Positions 33,634 through 46,389 of a DNA stretch of 64,000 bases are shown piece after piece. The stretch's first letter is position 1. Every line of letters starts with the position of its first letter. Location: contig CM050449.1 in assembly GCA_027563935.2 (NCBI GenBank), positions 17,754,735 through 17,818,734 of the forward strand, written 5' to 3'. Origin of the DNA: Costus lasius (Eukaryota > Streptophyta > Magnoliopsida > Zingiberales > Costaceae). The position numbers and the translations under genes are program-made. The notes under the pieces were generated by a model. The model did no database searches, was not told the DNA's origin, and saw nothing but the letters and a program-made list of their open reading frames with translations.

Positions 33634-34530
33634 ATCTATTAATCGGTTCAACTCGATAAATCAAACTGAATTGGTTGGGTTTGTGGTTAATTTGGGTCTG
33701 GTCGGTTTGATGTAAGTGAGATCGAACTCAAATCGGTTCGGTTTTGATTTTATATTTTTAAAAACTGTATAAATTGAATTGAACCGAACTAGTCAAGGCG
33801 ATGAGCATCGTACTTTTCGCCGCATCGTCCATCATCATGGCCACGGCCACTATTTCACCCCAAGCAGCACGAGATCTGTCACAAGCACCCCTCACCGCCG
33901 CTTTTCCTCGTGCCGCCCTCCACCCGCCACCACCTACGACATCCTTCGGATTCATCACAAGCACCCCTCACTGCTGCTTTCCCTCATGCCGACGCCTAAA
34001 TCTAATCACCGGAAACCTAATTGGAAATTGGAGGGGGTGCGTCTCCTTCGCAATCTGGGAGAACCGGGGCTGCTTGCCGTCCCTTGTGGTGGAGCTCCCT
34101 CGAGCCAAGTCCATGCCTCTTCTTCTTTCCTCCTAGTGTCTTCTTCCTCTCTTCTTAGCCTCCTCCTCTTCTCTCCTTCTTGCTTCTTTCTCCGTCTCTT
34201 TCTTACTCTCCTTCGCCATCTTCCTCTCCATCGCCTCCGCACACGACATGCAAACGCAATCTCTGTTGCGCAAGATGAGCGCCAGCCTGGTGCGCATCAT
34301 GCTGGAGTGTGTGAAGAAGCCAACGTCGGCGGTGCTTTATAAAACCAAAGCTTATTCGGTTTTAATCAGTTTGACCCGAACCGAACCGAGCTATTTGGTT
34401 CGGTTCTTATTTGGTTTAACCTTTGATTCGGTTCGAGTTCGGGGTCTTATTATTGAAATGAAATCGGTTCGGTTTAAACCAAAACGGTTCGATTTAAATC
34501 GAATCGGTTCAGTTCAAACCGAATAGACAG
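33634..34530. mobile_element. candidate inverted-repeat insert with CGGTTCGGTT subterminal motifs
   Basis: A GC-rich block of about 0.6 kb is bracketed by sequence full of CGGTTCGGTTTT motifs on the left (33634-33790) and the inverse AAACCGAACCG motifs on the right (34345-34530). The outermost ends TCTATTAATCGG and CCGAATAGA are only partly complementary. No clean target duplication was found. It resembles non-autonomous DNA elements common in plant intergenic DNA. Open frames on both strands inside have no recognisable domain. Confidence 0.4.
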
Positions 34531-35092
34531 CACTTGTAGGTTCAGTTACCTAATTTTATTTCCTAATTAGCTAAATAGAATGGGTTTGGAATTAAAGAAT
34601 TTGGGTTCAAGTCAAGTTTGGGTTTATAAGTACATGTATCAAGTATTTAATACTCAATTTTAAAAATGATTGTAAATATATTTTTATTATTAAAAATATA
34701 AAATAATAAAAAAATATTTTTATATAAATATTTTGTATATTAAAAATCTATAATAATATTATTATACTTATTGTATAGCAATAATAATAATAATTATTTA
34801 TTAAATTATTTATTAAGCGTTCATGAATATAAATAGTATAATTAGGGCTTATAGGTGTGAGCTCAACAAAAGTTTATTGGAAGATACAAAAGAAAATGCT
34901 TTATGTTGCGATGAGAATAGTTCAGCCCAGCCCGGCCCAGTAAGAATACAAATTCCCTCGACGAAAAACTTGGAGAGTTTTTTGAGCTGTGGATTGCGCT
35001 CCAAGTCGCTTCTCTCCATTTAAACCCCCCTCAAGTCTCTCTCTCTCTCTCTCTCTCTCTCGGATCGTCTCCGATTAGTCGTTCGTTGGCCC
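34531..35092 (+). promoter_or_regulatory. proteasome beta-3 upstream region with (CT)n 5' UTR tract
   Basis: The AT-rich sequence includes a TATA-like AATATAAATAG at about 34825. A (CT)n microsatellite at about 35037-35060 lies directly before the start codon at 35093. Such pyrimidine tracts are common near transcription starts of plant housekeeping genes. The exact transcription start is not determinable. Confidence 0.4.
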
Positions 35093-38000
35093 ATGTCGGT
35101 ATGTGTGCGTTCGATGACCGCTGCTCGCTGTCTTTACTTCGTCGCTGAGGGGAATTTAATCCATTTTTTAAATCTGCTTGCAATCGGTTGTCAGATCTTT
35201 GAGTACAACGGGAGTGCCCTGGTGGCGATGGTGGGGAAGAATTGCTTCGCGATCGCCAGCGACCACCGTTTCGCCGTCAACTCCCAGACCATAGCCACCG
35301 ACTTCCAGAGGGTCTTCAAAATCCACGACAAGCTCTATATCGGCTTCTCAGGCCTCGCCACCGATGCCCAAACTCTGTGAGCTGACCCCTTTCTTCTCTC
35401 ACGGATTATCCCTCTTGATTCAGCTTTGTTGTGGTGTTTTTGACCAGCTAGTAATCTTCTTCATGTCTGGGTGTCAAGGTATCAGCGGTTGATCTTTCGG
35501 CACAAGCTATATCAGCTTGGGGAGGAGAGGGATATGAAGCCTGAAAACTTCGCCAGCCTTGTTTCCGCCTTGCTGTATGAGAAAAGGTATTATCTGTGGC
35601 AATTTGCTAAAAAAATTGGAATGTTGTTTCAGCGCGATGTTTCTTTTTACTGTTTTAGATAACAATACTCTGTTCACAAACTCTAATATTTATGGAAATA
35701 AAACTAACGGAACCCAGACAACCAATTTTTTTGAAAGAAGCCCAAAATTGATGGACTAATGTACCTTTTTTTTAGTTGTTGGATTGAAATTCTTTATATT
35801 GGCTGCTAGCTCTCGGTAGTTGTGATGGGTAATAGCTGAGGTTACTTACACGAATGCTACCTAAACTACTCATGTAACTAATTTATGTTTCAATGCATTA
35901 CTATCTCAATTAAGGATTCAATTAGTTTACAGTAAAGTGATGCTTATGCCTTAGAAAAACAAAATTGAGTTAGCTGCCACGTGAGTTACCGTATGTTGTT
36001 GAGTAAAATGCCATGGAGTATTGCTTGTTTACTTTTATCTCAACATTCCTGTGGAGTAAAATGCCATGTGGCAATCCATGTTGTGGTTCACGTAGTAGTT
36101 TAGGTATTATTCATATAATCTACCTTGATTACTAATAATAAGACCTAAGAATGAATTGGTCAAATATGTTGCTTCTTCCATAAAAAAGTAGCTCCAAAAG
36201 TTGTTCGCTACTTCACAGTCATCTGGGCAGTAAAACTTTTGGAACAAAGGTAAGCTGTTGGAATTTGTATCTCAGATACTAGGGGAAGTATGAAAAATAT
36301 CTGCAAGATTTTATAATGGTCCTTGGTTTTGTCCTTGCAATCATAAAAAAGTAGTAGAGGACCCTTTGAATGGCTTAGTAAAGTTACCTATCAAAAATTT
36401 GTTATTCCTTTATTTGATTTAGAGAGTGTACACTTGCTGAAATAAAAAAACTATCTAGTCTTGCTGTGCCAAATTATCCTGAATGTGTTGTTTCAAAATG
36501 GCAAAGCTACTGCTTCACTTCAAATATAAGAAAATTCCCTACCTGTTTTGTCTCTACAGTTAATACTAGTCGGTGTTGTCACAGTGTTTGTTAATACTTT
36601 CGAATGAGGAAACAAGTGATGATATGACAGTAAAAATACTTGCTAGGATATGCCTAGATAATCTTTCTTCATTGTTTTACTTATGATAGTGTACAGCGTA
36701 AAAGATTGTGCATGAGTGTCATAGAAACCTACATTTTACAAAATCATAATGGAAATGTTCACTTGAAGGACTGAGATTTTGTTTTTACTTCTCTTTGCAG
36801 ATTTGGTCCCTACTTTTGTCAGCCTGTAATTGCTGGACTAGATGATAATGATATTCCATTCATTTGTACCATGGATTGCCTTGGTGCCAAGTATGTATGG
36901 TTTTTTTTTTTTTTCAAATAACTGAAACTACAGCGTAACTTTCTTAGTAGTTGATAGTATTGTTAACAATAATGTACCTTTCTCCCTGCCCCTAAACATA
37001 CTTATTTTGCATTGTCAAGACTTATATGGATCTTCCATGTTTTGTATTTCTGTCAGGAAACCATGCTTAGTTCCTAAATGTTTCTTGCTATAATTTATGG
37101 CCAATAATATTTAACTATCTATTGTAGCTCGTACTGCTGTAGTTTGTTTTAGGAAAGAAAGCCAAATGATTCCCTCTTTGCTTTGTCCTCAATGTGTTCA
37201 AAAACATTTGACAGAATCTATCCAAAATGAAACAAAAGGGGTTTCTTTTCTTGATAATAGTATAAAGTTTATTTTATATAACAAAAATAGTGATTAATTG
37301 TTTTTATTCACTGCCCTGTTTAATGTAGCCAGTTGTTCTATGAAAACACTTACTATAGTGTACACATTGTTGAATGACTTTTGGGAGGAGATGAGAAGTA
37401 CCTTTAAGAGGGTCATGGGTCTCATTTGTATGCTTTCATTAGAAATATTAGTAAGATTTTGAGCTGAGTCATTTTATTGGTTCTTCAGTATCAGATCAAA
37501 ATTTCTGTCGTCCTAAATTTCAGTTTATCTAAGCGAACTTTATACATTTCCAAAAGTTCTTTCCATTAGCATATGGCTTGCTTTTAGTGTTTACCTAGTT
37601 TTTCATATATCATAGACATCTCTTGTAATATGTTCATGAAACTTCCAAGATATCGTTCCCTAAAAATTATCCTGAATGGTTGGCAGTATTCATAAATGCA
37701 TTCCTTCAGAACCTGCGCATGTATACCTACATTTGCATTATAGTTGTCGTTGAGAAAATCTCAAGCTTGATGGAGGCTAACTCAACAACATTGTATAAAT
37801 CATAGTTTTTGGATCCTTCAAATGTAACTTCTTATGGGGCATAACATATTAATATGAAAGCTTTGCCTCTCCACCCTGAGTCCTCTTTGGATTGAGGTGG
37901 ACTATCTGCTTGGATATCGGTCTTTTACTTTCATGTTAATTAGTAATAAGTTTCTTTCTCAGGGAGCTTGCCAAAGACTTCGTCGTTTCTGGTACAGCAT

Positions 38001-38990
38001 CAGAGTCCCTTTATGGTGCCTGTGAATCCATGTATAAACCTGACATGGTAATTTGTTATTTTGATTTTGAAGTGCTTGATCTCTTGATCTTATATTGTGT
38101 GTATTTTTCTGTTTAAATTGGATTCAGTTATGAAGTATAGCTATGAGCCCTATAGTTGCCACAGTATAAGATCCTTGAAAAACCTTTCAAGATGTAATTT
38201 AGTATGTGGATAGACAAAGCATTAACGCAGTTTTAATTCTTTCGTAAATCTTCAAAACGGGGATAATTATGCACATACCAGTCCATCTTTTGAATATAAC
38301 TATTTGGTCTGTTTTAACAAACACTCGTATCGAGTAGAATGAACCAAAAATTCATCAAGGAACACAGTAAAACACAGAGACAGGAGTAATGTTCTACATA
38401 CAGAAGGAAAATTAAATTAACTTTGGAGGATGCACCTCCATTCTTGAATGGATTACTGGGGTACGTATAGGATCTTTAACTAAAACAAAAAAGTTTTTAG
38501 GATGCGGACACTGTTTTGAAGGAAGACAATGTTATCTTTTCCTTCACTTTTGTTTCTTCCTGTTTCTTTTTCCCAGTTGAAGCTCCTTATAAATAGAGTG
38601 TGTAAACTTTTTTATCAATAATACTTGTTGTTCTTAGGAACCCGAAGAATTATTTGAGACAATCTCACAGTCTCTGTTATCTTCTGCGGATCGTGATTCT
38701 TTGAGCGGCTGCGGTGGGCATGTCATTCTAGTGTAAGTTTTGCGACACTTATGATCTCTATTCTTGTACCATTTTTTTTCCTTATTGAATTATTAGCAAC
38801 GAAATATTGCAGTAAACATGAAAAGATTCAATTTTCTCAGCTTTGCTTAAAGATAAATCTCCTGATTATTTCTGTCTACATTTACTGTAGGATATCTTAG
38901 CCGCTTTTTAAAAAAATGTTTGTTTTATGTGCACTTAACAGGACACCAACTGCAATGCTGGAAAGAACCTTGAAGGGAAGAATGGATTAA
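35093..38990 (+). CDS. PBC1: 20S proteasome subunit beta type-3
   Basis: The exons are 35093-35098 (only ATGTCG), 35195-35376, 35479-35586, 36801-36890, 37963-38047, 38638-38732 and 38942-38990. They encode 204 residues, the same length I recall for the Arabidopsis subunit. After Met-Ser the protein reads IFEYNGSALVAMVGKNCFAI. SDHRFAV, FSGLATDAQTL, RDMKPENFASLV, CTMDCLGAK and KDFVVSGTASESLYGA follow in family order, ending KGRMD. Beta-3 is a non-catalytic subunit of the inner beta ring. It has no propeptide or N-terminal threonine nucleophile, as expected. The two-codon first exon is odd but is supported by the GT at 35099, the AG at 35193-35194 and the conserved MS-IFEYNG start. The frame is intact throughout. 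Confidence 0.95.
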
Positions 38991-40408
38991 GTTTGAAGAC
39001 CTGAAAATTCATCTGTACCATGAAGTTGCTTTCCTTTCTTCCAATGGAGGAAGCTGACAGCTTGTCGTTTTATTCACAGAAGGATCGATCATGTGAGACT
39101 GTTTCATTGAATAATGGGATAATACAATGTATCATGATTAGTTTTTCAATTATGATTTGTGCTTAAAAACAATTGTAATATCGGCTTTCACATTTTATTT
39201 CCTATTTTTTGTGTGCTTGATCAAATTTGGTGAGATCGTTTTTTTTTTATTTACTCGGTGGTTTTCTGGCATCAAAAGAGAGCAATCTCTTATCCATTTA
39301 AGTGTTACATTGCTTGATTACATTTTTGTCGTAATATTTTATTTACATTATTTTTTTGTCATTAAAAAATTAGATGTAATTGAGAATCCGTAAGACTTTA
39401 TTATATTTTATAGAAAACTTAACTTTAATTCGAAAAATAAAACTAATATATTTACAAAATATAAAATATTTGCATTATTTTGGATTTTTGCAGCAAAGTG
39501 CAGGTGATGTATGGAGAAGAGAATCCTATGCGCGTATGCACATGGGGAATGGGATGCTGCCTCTCTTCCTCCGTTTTAAGTGCGATTTTTCCTAAAAAAA
39601 GCCAATCAATACATTAAATGAACAATTAATTCGACAGGCTTGTTAATTTATTAACAAGTCAATTTGAACTCGATCGGTCGCGACGTAGTCTAGATATGCT
39701 GCCACTGACTCATTTACATCTTCAAGCCATGCAACACATTATCAACTCAGGCGGGTGCAATAAATGAGTGCCAAAAAAACTCATCGGTTGCCATTTCTAG
39801 CTCCACCCGATCCAATCCGAGCTCAACCAATTCGGTAATTCCATAAAGAGAGCACAATTGATCAATGCTATGGTTGGCAACAATTAAACAATCCACGTAA
39901 ATGAGGTATGATTTCATCACAAGCCTTAAAGTATACGTAGTAGAACTAAAAGATTAAAAAAAACTATGAAAAGATCCAACTAATCCGATCCGACCAATTC
40001 CCACTTATTATGACTTAGTTTGACCACTAACCAAACATGAATCACCTACCAGCACGTGAATCAAACCATAGTTCAACAATTAATCATTAAAAAAATATAA
40101 GCGAAAATTTTAAAATATAAACTAAAACCGAATGCGGATTTTAATTTCTAAGGCGCAAAAAAAAAATTAAAAAAAATCCCCTAATAAGTAGTTACCACAC
40201 TGCACGAAACAATCAGCTTCCATGGGATCTGTTATCCTCACCTACCTGGTGACGCTTCTCCGCCGCCGCTCGCACATATATTGCAGTCCCTCTCCCACTC
40301 CACTCGGAGAGACCGACCTTCTTCGTGGCACGCAGCGCACGCGACCAGGCCTCGCCGTTTCAGTCTGACTTTCGTCCCGGCTCGGCTCGGAGACCGGGTT
40401 TGAAGAGG
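38991..40408. other. intergenic region upstream of the DUF868 gene
   Basis: It begins with the proteasome 3' UTR. 39140-39480 is T/A-rich; 39600-40190 is unrecognised AT-rich sequence with a CTTGTTAATTTATTAACAAG palindrome near 39640. A TATA-like CACATATATTG at about 40273-40283 lies roughly 130 bp before the DUF868 start codon and is the likely core promoter. No gene was recognised. Confidence 0.55.
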
Positions 40409-41521
40409 ATGCCTGACCCCATCCCGGCGTGCTTCCGAGGCGGCGGCGCCGGCGGACCGCCGCTGCCCAATCCCGCGGGGCCGAGCCTCACGACTGTAGT
40501 CTACGAGACTCCGCTCGGCCTCGCGGCCCTCACTTGGTGTCGCACCGTTCTTGGCCTCTCGCTCCGCGCCGTACTCCGCCTCGAGGACGGCAACGAGGAG
40601 CCCCTCCGGTTCCACATCCGGCCGTGGCTTCTGTGGAAGCGGCGCGGATCGAGGCGGTTCCGCTTTAAGGATCTCCACGGCCGCCGCCGCTCCGTGGATT
40701 TCACATGGAACCTCACGCGCGCGATCTTTCCGTCGGGAGGCGGCCCCGAGCCCGCCGCCAGGTTCTTCGTTGCCGTCGCCTTCGACGGAGAAATGCTCCT
40801 CGTCGCCGGAGACCTCTCCGATGAGGCCTACAGGAAGACCAAAGCCCGGCAGCCGTCGGTGTCTCCGGCTCTGATCTCGAGGCTCGAGCACGTCGTCCTA
40901 GCGGACGGCGGCGGCGGCAACCGGAGGCCGTACCGGACCCGGGTCCATGTCGGAGGCCGTGACCGCGAGATCTCGATCGAGCTCGAGGCGAAGGAGAAGG
41001 GAAAGGAATCAGCGATGTCGGTGGCAGTCGACGGCGAGCGCGTCCTTCGCGTGCGGCGGATCCAGTGGAAGTTCCGGGGGAGCGAGAGGGTGGAGCTCGA
41101 CGGCAGTCGGATCCATTTCTCATGGGACCTCCACAACTGGCTCTTCCAGCCCAAGGAAAACCCCTCCGCCTCATCCGGCTCCGCAGAGCTAGGGCACGCC
41201 GTTTTCGTGCTCCGGTTCGAGGGACAGGAAAAGCCGCAGCTACTAGAGGAGCATTTCGGGAATTCCATGTGCAAAAGTTTGGTGACCGAGGGGTATAATG
41301 GGAAAACCTGGAACACTAACTGGAGCTGGAGCAGCGGAGGCAGCGGCGGGGGAGAGAGGAGGGCAGGGAGGAAGAAGGGTATTAAGAAAATGAGTTCCTC
41401 CTCATCATCCTCATCAGCGTCATCAGGTAATTCGTCGGTAATGGAGTGGGCAAGCCCAGAGGATCTGGAGTTGCAGCGGACGCAAGGATTTTCCCTGCTG
41501 GTCTATGCCTGGAAGAGCTAA
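40409..41521 (+). CDS. DUF868 family protein, intronless
   Basis: A single exon encodes 370 residues ending at TAA 41519-41521. It begins MPDPIPACFRGG, matching the conserved M-x-DP-x-P-x-CF start of plant DUF868 proteins. TTVVYETPLGLAALTW, LRFHIRPWLLWKRRGSRRF, VDFTWNLTRA, ARFFVAVAFDGEMLLVAGD, VHVGGRDREISIE and IHFSWDLHNWLF follow, all typical family blocks. The C-terminal third has a Gly/Arg-rich run, a polyserine tract (about 332-350) and the usual WASPEDLELQR...FSLLVYAWKS ending. The frame is open upstream to 40325, but that part has no ATG and is not conserved, so 40409 is chosen. The molecular function of the family is unknown to me. GC content is very high, as in many monocot intronless genes. 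Confidence 0.93.
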   Translation: MPDPIPACFRGGGAGGPPLPNPAGPSLTTVVYETPLGLAALTWCRTVLGLSLRAVLRLEDGNEEPLRFHIRPWLLWKRRGSRRFRFKDLHGRRRSVDFTWNLTRAIFPSGGGPEPAARFFVAVAFDGEMLLVAGDLSDEAYRKTKARQPSVSPALISRLEHVVLADGGGGNRRPYRTRVHVGGRDREISIELEAKEKGKESAMSVAVDGERVLRVRRIQWKFRGSERVELDGSRIHFSWDLHNWLFQPKENPSASSGSAELGHAVFVLRFEGQEKPQLLEEHFGNSMCKSLVTEGYNGKTWNTNWSWSSGGSGGGERRAGRKKGIKKMSSSSSSSSASSGNSSVMEWASPEDLELQRTQGFSLLVYAWKS

Positions 41522-41653
41522 TCCACACCGGTAAAATTTTCTTGTCCCTTTTCCATTTGGTGTGTAATTTGTTGTTCATTTTTCACTTGTAAAATTTTGA
41601 TTGAAATCTTAAACTGATTCAATCTGCTTTCACTGGAGGAGATTGTAAGCCTG

Positions 41654-41659
41654 AATAAA
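41654..41659 (+). terminator. polyadenylation signal of the DUF868 gene
   Basis: An AATAAA hexamer lies 133 bp after the stop codon in T-rich sequence, the expected distance for a plant near-upstream element. The actual cleavage site is not visible. Confidence 0.45.
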
Positions 41660-43580
41660 TTCCCATAACTATATATTGAGATCAATAAGATTGCTGACCT
41701 AAAATAATACATCATTTCAACAACTTACTTTTGTTCTAATCTACTGAATTCGAACTCAATGCAAATATTTCCACTGTGGTAATATGCTTCATTAATCTGA
41801 CTCTTATTTGAAAGAGTAGTGGCAGCTTGTGAGGAGAAACTATTATTCAAACTTACTTTGAGAGCAAGCATTTATAGGTTGAAAGTGTGGACTAGGTTGA
41901 AACTTGAAAGGATGAAAATATTAGTTCATCTAGGGAAATCAGATGTCTGTCAAACAGCTAGCTTGATCATATCGAAACTCAAGAACAGAAAGGTCAAAGT
42001 TCAAATAATTTGTAATATTTCTATCCACACAATGAATTGTATGTGTGAGGGCAATGCATGTGAAGGGAGTGAGCCCACCTGTGCATTGTGGTTGGCATGT
42101 TGTGTGCGGCTTCGCTGTACTATCTCTGCAATTCAAGTTTGACCATTTTGATGGGGGGATGGAGCTGAAGCCCACAGTTTTAGGGATTCTTTACAGTTGT
42201 GGGGACTCGAGAGATTCCACTCTACAAATTTTCTGCCATCTTGTCTATATGCTTTGATTCATTTGTTGCCAAATTGCTGTGTGCTACAGTTTTAAGGTGG
42301 TACCGAGTACTCTTCAATCCTGTCCATAAGCAAAGCTAACAAGTTAGCCGTTAGATTGTTTCTGTTTTTATGCAGCATTAACCTGCTGCTATATACATCA
42401 CAAAATTTCAGATAACTCTCTCTGTGTGATTTGAATCTCATGTGACCTTCCAGAAGTGATTCTTCTGGTTTAGCTAAACCTCATGTGAATTATTATTTGA
42501 TATCCTTGAACGATTAATTAATTGCCCTTCTTTGACTCAATCTGCTGAAAGATTAGGGCAGGATCTGACAGTGACCCAGTAGATGTAAATTATGGTGGGA
42601 AATTAGGAAGCCATTTGAAACCATGCACTCTGCTCTCGCTAAAGCAAAACTGGTAGAAAAGAGAAGCCAAATCACATCGTTCCCGTGCCTAGTCGTGGAT
42701 TCCATGCACGTGAGTAGGTGCTGAACTTTCAACAAAGATTGATAGATTTCTCTTGTGCTTTGTCTGCCGGAAAGTCTTAAAGGTACTACTTGGATGATTC
42801 GTTCACTATCTTGCTTTTTGTGCATGTTTACCGATCCCTATTTTTAGTATGCGATCAAGCTTTGTTATTAGTGATCTGAAAGTGAGTTTGAGGTTGTTGT
42901 GGTGACGAGCATCGTTTTCTAGCTACTACCTTCACGAGGCTTTCATTTTGGATTGTGCTTTTTGTTTTTTAAACCAAATGTTGTATAATGAGGATTCAAA
43001 GGATCATAATATGATGAGAAAAATTTTATGAAGTAATTAACTTGCTATAGCTATATTTCTAATTTTTGACACTACCCTAAAATAGGGAACTCTTTAATTA
43101 AAGATAGCTACATAAAATGCTAAAACAATGTCTCACTTGAAATAGAATGAGTGGCTCATTGTTTCTCTCCTAATCATAGTGCAATAAAATTCTTTTTGTC
43201 ATATAATATCCTTGAATTTTTGAATAATTGAATTGATCATAAAAACTTTATTTTTTTTTACTGAACCTATTTTTTTGGTCAAGTTTTTTTTCTTTGTCAT
43301 AATCCATATAGGCATATAGAGAATCTCTCCTCTTATGAGGAGTGATAAATCTTTTATTGGCACCAATAAAGCTTTATAGAAGATAGAGTAATAACCAATG
43401 TGTCCCTTTATTGACGCTCCTATAATTGACAATACTATCAAGGTGCACAAGATGGGAACAATACTACCATAGTCTCGTAACTCAAAAGGATGGCAAATGT
43501 TATTAAAAAATTCTGATTTAACAAAATCTAATAAAACAAAACTTTATGGGACTGTTTTGTAAACTTATTAATGTTATAAG
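41660..43580. other. intergenic, no gene recognised
   Basis: AT-rich sequence with short open frames on both strands, none resembling a known domain and none showing exon-like composition. It ends at the TSD of the solo LTR that starts at 43581. Confidence 0.5.
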
Positions 43581-45596
43581 TGTCAGGCCCAGGCGTTGGG
43601 CCGAAGCTCAGGCCCAGGCCCAAATCGCACCCCAAGCCCATTTCCTCTCCTTATCGGGTCGGGCGGCTGGGTTCGCGGGTCGCAGTTGCGGACCGGTTTG
43701 GCTGGCGAAGCTCCGTTTGGAGCTGAGGCGGGAAAGACGCGAGCGGCTCGGAAAAAATTTCCTGAGCATCCCCCTTGCTCAGCCGAACTTAAGCAACCCC
43801 CCTTAAACAAAAAATCCACGATCCTAAAAATCGTGGAAAAATCACTGTTGTGTAGTACACGACGAGAGCTTTCCAATGGTACCAAGATCGTGGATTTTGA
43901 CTATGTCCACGATGAGATATCGTGGACACAAAGATCGTGGATTTTTGCACTGTTCACAGCATGAAAAATCTATGATATCTCATCGTGGACACAGCCAAAA
44001 TCCACAATCTTGGTACCGTTGGAAAACTCTCGTCGTGTACTATACAACAGTGATTTTTCCACGATTTTTAGGATCGTGGATTTTTTGTTTGAGGGGGGTT
44101 GCTCAAGTTCGGCTGAGCAGCCCCCCTGCTCAGAAAATTTTCTCAGCGGCTCGCGTGTTAGGGCAACAGTGCCCTCTTCCCTTCAGCGCGATCGCGAGCG
44201 CGACGGTGGCGCCCTCTCCCCCGATCTCCTCCCTCCTCCTCTGATGTTGCGGCGGCTCCGGTGGATCGGCGGCGACGACATTGGCTGCGCTTCCCGGTGG
44301 GTTGGGTGCGGCGGTATGGGTCGCAGCAGGGCGGCAACCCCCCTTTCATCTTCCTCTTCGGCGACGCCGGTGGTGGATCCTGTGGCAGACGTCCGCTGAG
44401 ATAACTTCCTCTCCTCCTCCCGCTCCGGCTTCGTCCGGCGCATAGGGTTTTCGTCGGCGAGCGTCGCAGACCGCTTTTCCTTCCTTCTCCACCACGTCCT
44501 TCGCCCTCTCCTCTCTGGCGAGGGGTGGACGTCCGGTGAGGCTGGGGCTTCGGCCCATCTTCCTAGTCGACGTCCGGCGAGCGGTGGTGGCCTCGCCGGC
44601 GTCTCCTGCTGTTCCGGCAGGCAGGTATTGCCTGTGGTGGCTGGGTTCGTCCGGCTTCGTCCTGGTGTGTGTTTGGGGTTCGTCCGGCGAAGGGGTCGTC
44701 GGTCGTCTCCTCTGGTCCCGATTGATGAACCTGCACAACAATTGGGTTGCACGCTTATTAAAGCAATATGATTGGTTAGATTAAGCTCTCCTAACAATTC
44801 AGAAAAAAAATTTTAGGCCGCATTCGTCCAGCCGTCCAGGACACTATGTGTGCGTCCGATGTGATGCCTCTCTCCTTTCTAGGGCTCTAGCAAGCCTTCG
44901 ACTATCGGCCCGCGGCATTGTTTCTCGTGCGTGCCTTCTCATGAGTTTTGGACGCGATTTCCGTTCCCAGCCGACCAACTATTCTCAGGCGGCGATCTCC
45001 CCTCTGCGGCTCCTTGCACTTCGCTCCTGGCCGGGTCGTCGTTCTCGCTCGGCGATTCCTCATCCCTCTCCGCACTTTAGTCAAGTGTGTCGGCCTTGTG
45101 CAATGCTTCCCGGTATATGCCGGATGTTTTGTGCTAGACATCTGCGAGATGTTCTTTTTGGTGAGTGAGCGAGCCTGATTGCCTGTGTGCGGTCCAGTTG
45201 GTATTTGGGCCTGTGCCCAACGTCCTACGTGATGTCGTCTCTTGCGCATGTGTGCACTACCGCATGCGTGCAGAACTATAGCTATTCCGGTGAACCGGAC
45301 TCGTACGCGCGTTGCGTCGGCGTTGAGTCTCGGGATTTGTACTTAAGTGTACATTGGAGCTAGATCGTGCAGCAGTCTTCGGCAGACACGTGGTTGTCCC
45401 TGTCTCATCGAGACGAGTAGCCAGGTGGCCGCGTCGGATAGGCTGAGGAGCATGTTTGGGATGTGGTCTTGCCGGTCGCACTCGGACCAGCGGTTTCGAC
45501 CACTTTAGCCCTTGCGTGGGAGTGTTTGGGTGCGAGTCAAGCGTTGACTCGCTTGTAAATATTTAAAAATTTGTTAACCTAATTCAAGGTGTGAAA
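43581..45596. mobile_element. solo LTR (2.0 kb) with perfect 5-bp TSD, related to 6401-8151
   Basis: It starts TGTCAGGCCC and ends TTCAAGGTGTGAAA. The direct repeat ATAAG occurs at 43576-43580 and 45597-45601. The last roughly 95 bp align with the end of the LTR at 6401-8151 (CCCTTGCGTGGG, GTGTTTGGG, GAGTCAAGCGTTGACTCGC). It is GC-rich with long spurious open frames on both strands. A 394-bp Mutator-type MITE interrupts it at 43751-44144; without that and its duplicated 9 bp the LTR is about 1.6 kb. No internal domain or partner LTR is present. Confidence 0.75.
43751..44144. mobile_element. Mutator-type foldback MITE (394 bp), perfect 9-bp TSD, inside the solo LTR
   Basis: The left end GAAAAAATTTCCTGAGC mirrors the inverse of the right end, GAGAAAATTTTCTGAGC. 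The two arms (43751-43921 and 43974-44144, 171 bp each) are inverted repeats with only scattered mismatches, separated by 52 bp. The flanking direct repeat AGCGGCTCG is exact at 43742-43750 and 44145-44153; 9 bp is the signature of Mutator-like elements. It has no coding capacity. A transcript through it could fold into a very long hairpin. Confidence 0.93.
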
Positions 45597-46380
45597 ATAA
45601 GCACCTAAACATGTGCACTTAGTGTTGATATTACTAATACATATTGTTTAAGTTATATCATGTGTATAGATAGCATGAGATAGTACTAAAAATATACCAC
45701 TTTTTCAAAAGCCAATTCTCAAGCACCTTGTACTCATTTTCGTAAGATATCTCTCAAATTTCATATGGGAGAGTGGCATTGTTAGTAGATATACTATTTT
45801 TTTTGAGGTGTCTGCCCCATGTGCTACCTTCTCCATAATCCCACAAGTTAGTTACTGTATCTATAAAATGTGTTTGTACTAATGAGACATTTGAACCTTT
45901 GCTTATATACTAGCACCATTATTGTATACATTGAGACTAGACCTACAATGCTAGAAACTACATTAAACATAGTGACAAAACTCTTTATTCGAATAAAATC
46001 CTTTGATGCTTTATTAGTGATATAGGTTTGATATATGGTCATTAGAATTTGATTACTTAGTTGAACCTCATATGTGGACCATGATGGGTTGCTTTGCTAG
46101 AAGGAAATAATGGTGTATCGAAGGTATCTACAAAAGAGGAAGGCTTAGGATATCTTTTTTGTCCAACTTTTGATGCTCAAGTTAGTTGGAGAATGCTAGA
46201 TAGTTGTTTGTGATATAAATAAACTGCATTGCAAAGGGATATTTATGTACTTTAAGAGAGGAAAAAAAACATAACGTTAGTTCTTTTGAGTTGTATTGAT
46301 GATGTTACTAGTTGTGAGAAATAGGTTCAGGTTAGTTGTCAAGCGGTTGACATAAATTGTGGGTGTTATGTAGTAAGTGT
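45597..46380. other. intergenic, AT-rich, nothing recognised
   Basis: No exon-like sequence or bounded mobile element could be recognised. Short open frames have AT-rich composition and no family resemblance. Confidence 0.5.
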
Positions 46381-46389
46381 TAAGTGTGA

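Noticed and set aside
40325..40408. Upstream extension of the DUF868 frame
   Set aside because: It has no ATG start and the family-conserved N-terminus begins at 40409.
44010..45249. Several 100-200-codon frames on both strands
   Set aside because: They are inside the solo LTR/MULE composite at 43581-45596, mutually overlapping and without domains.
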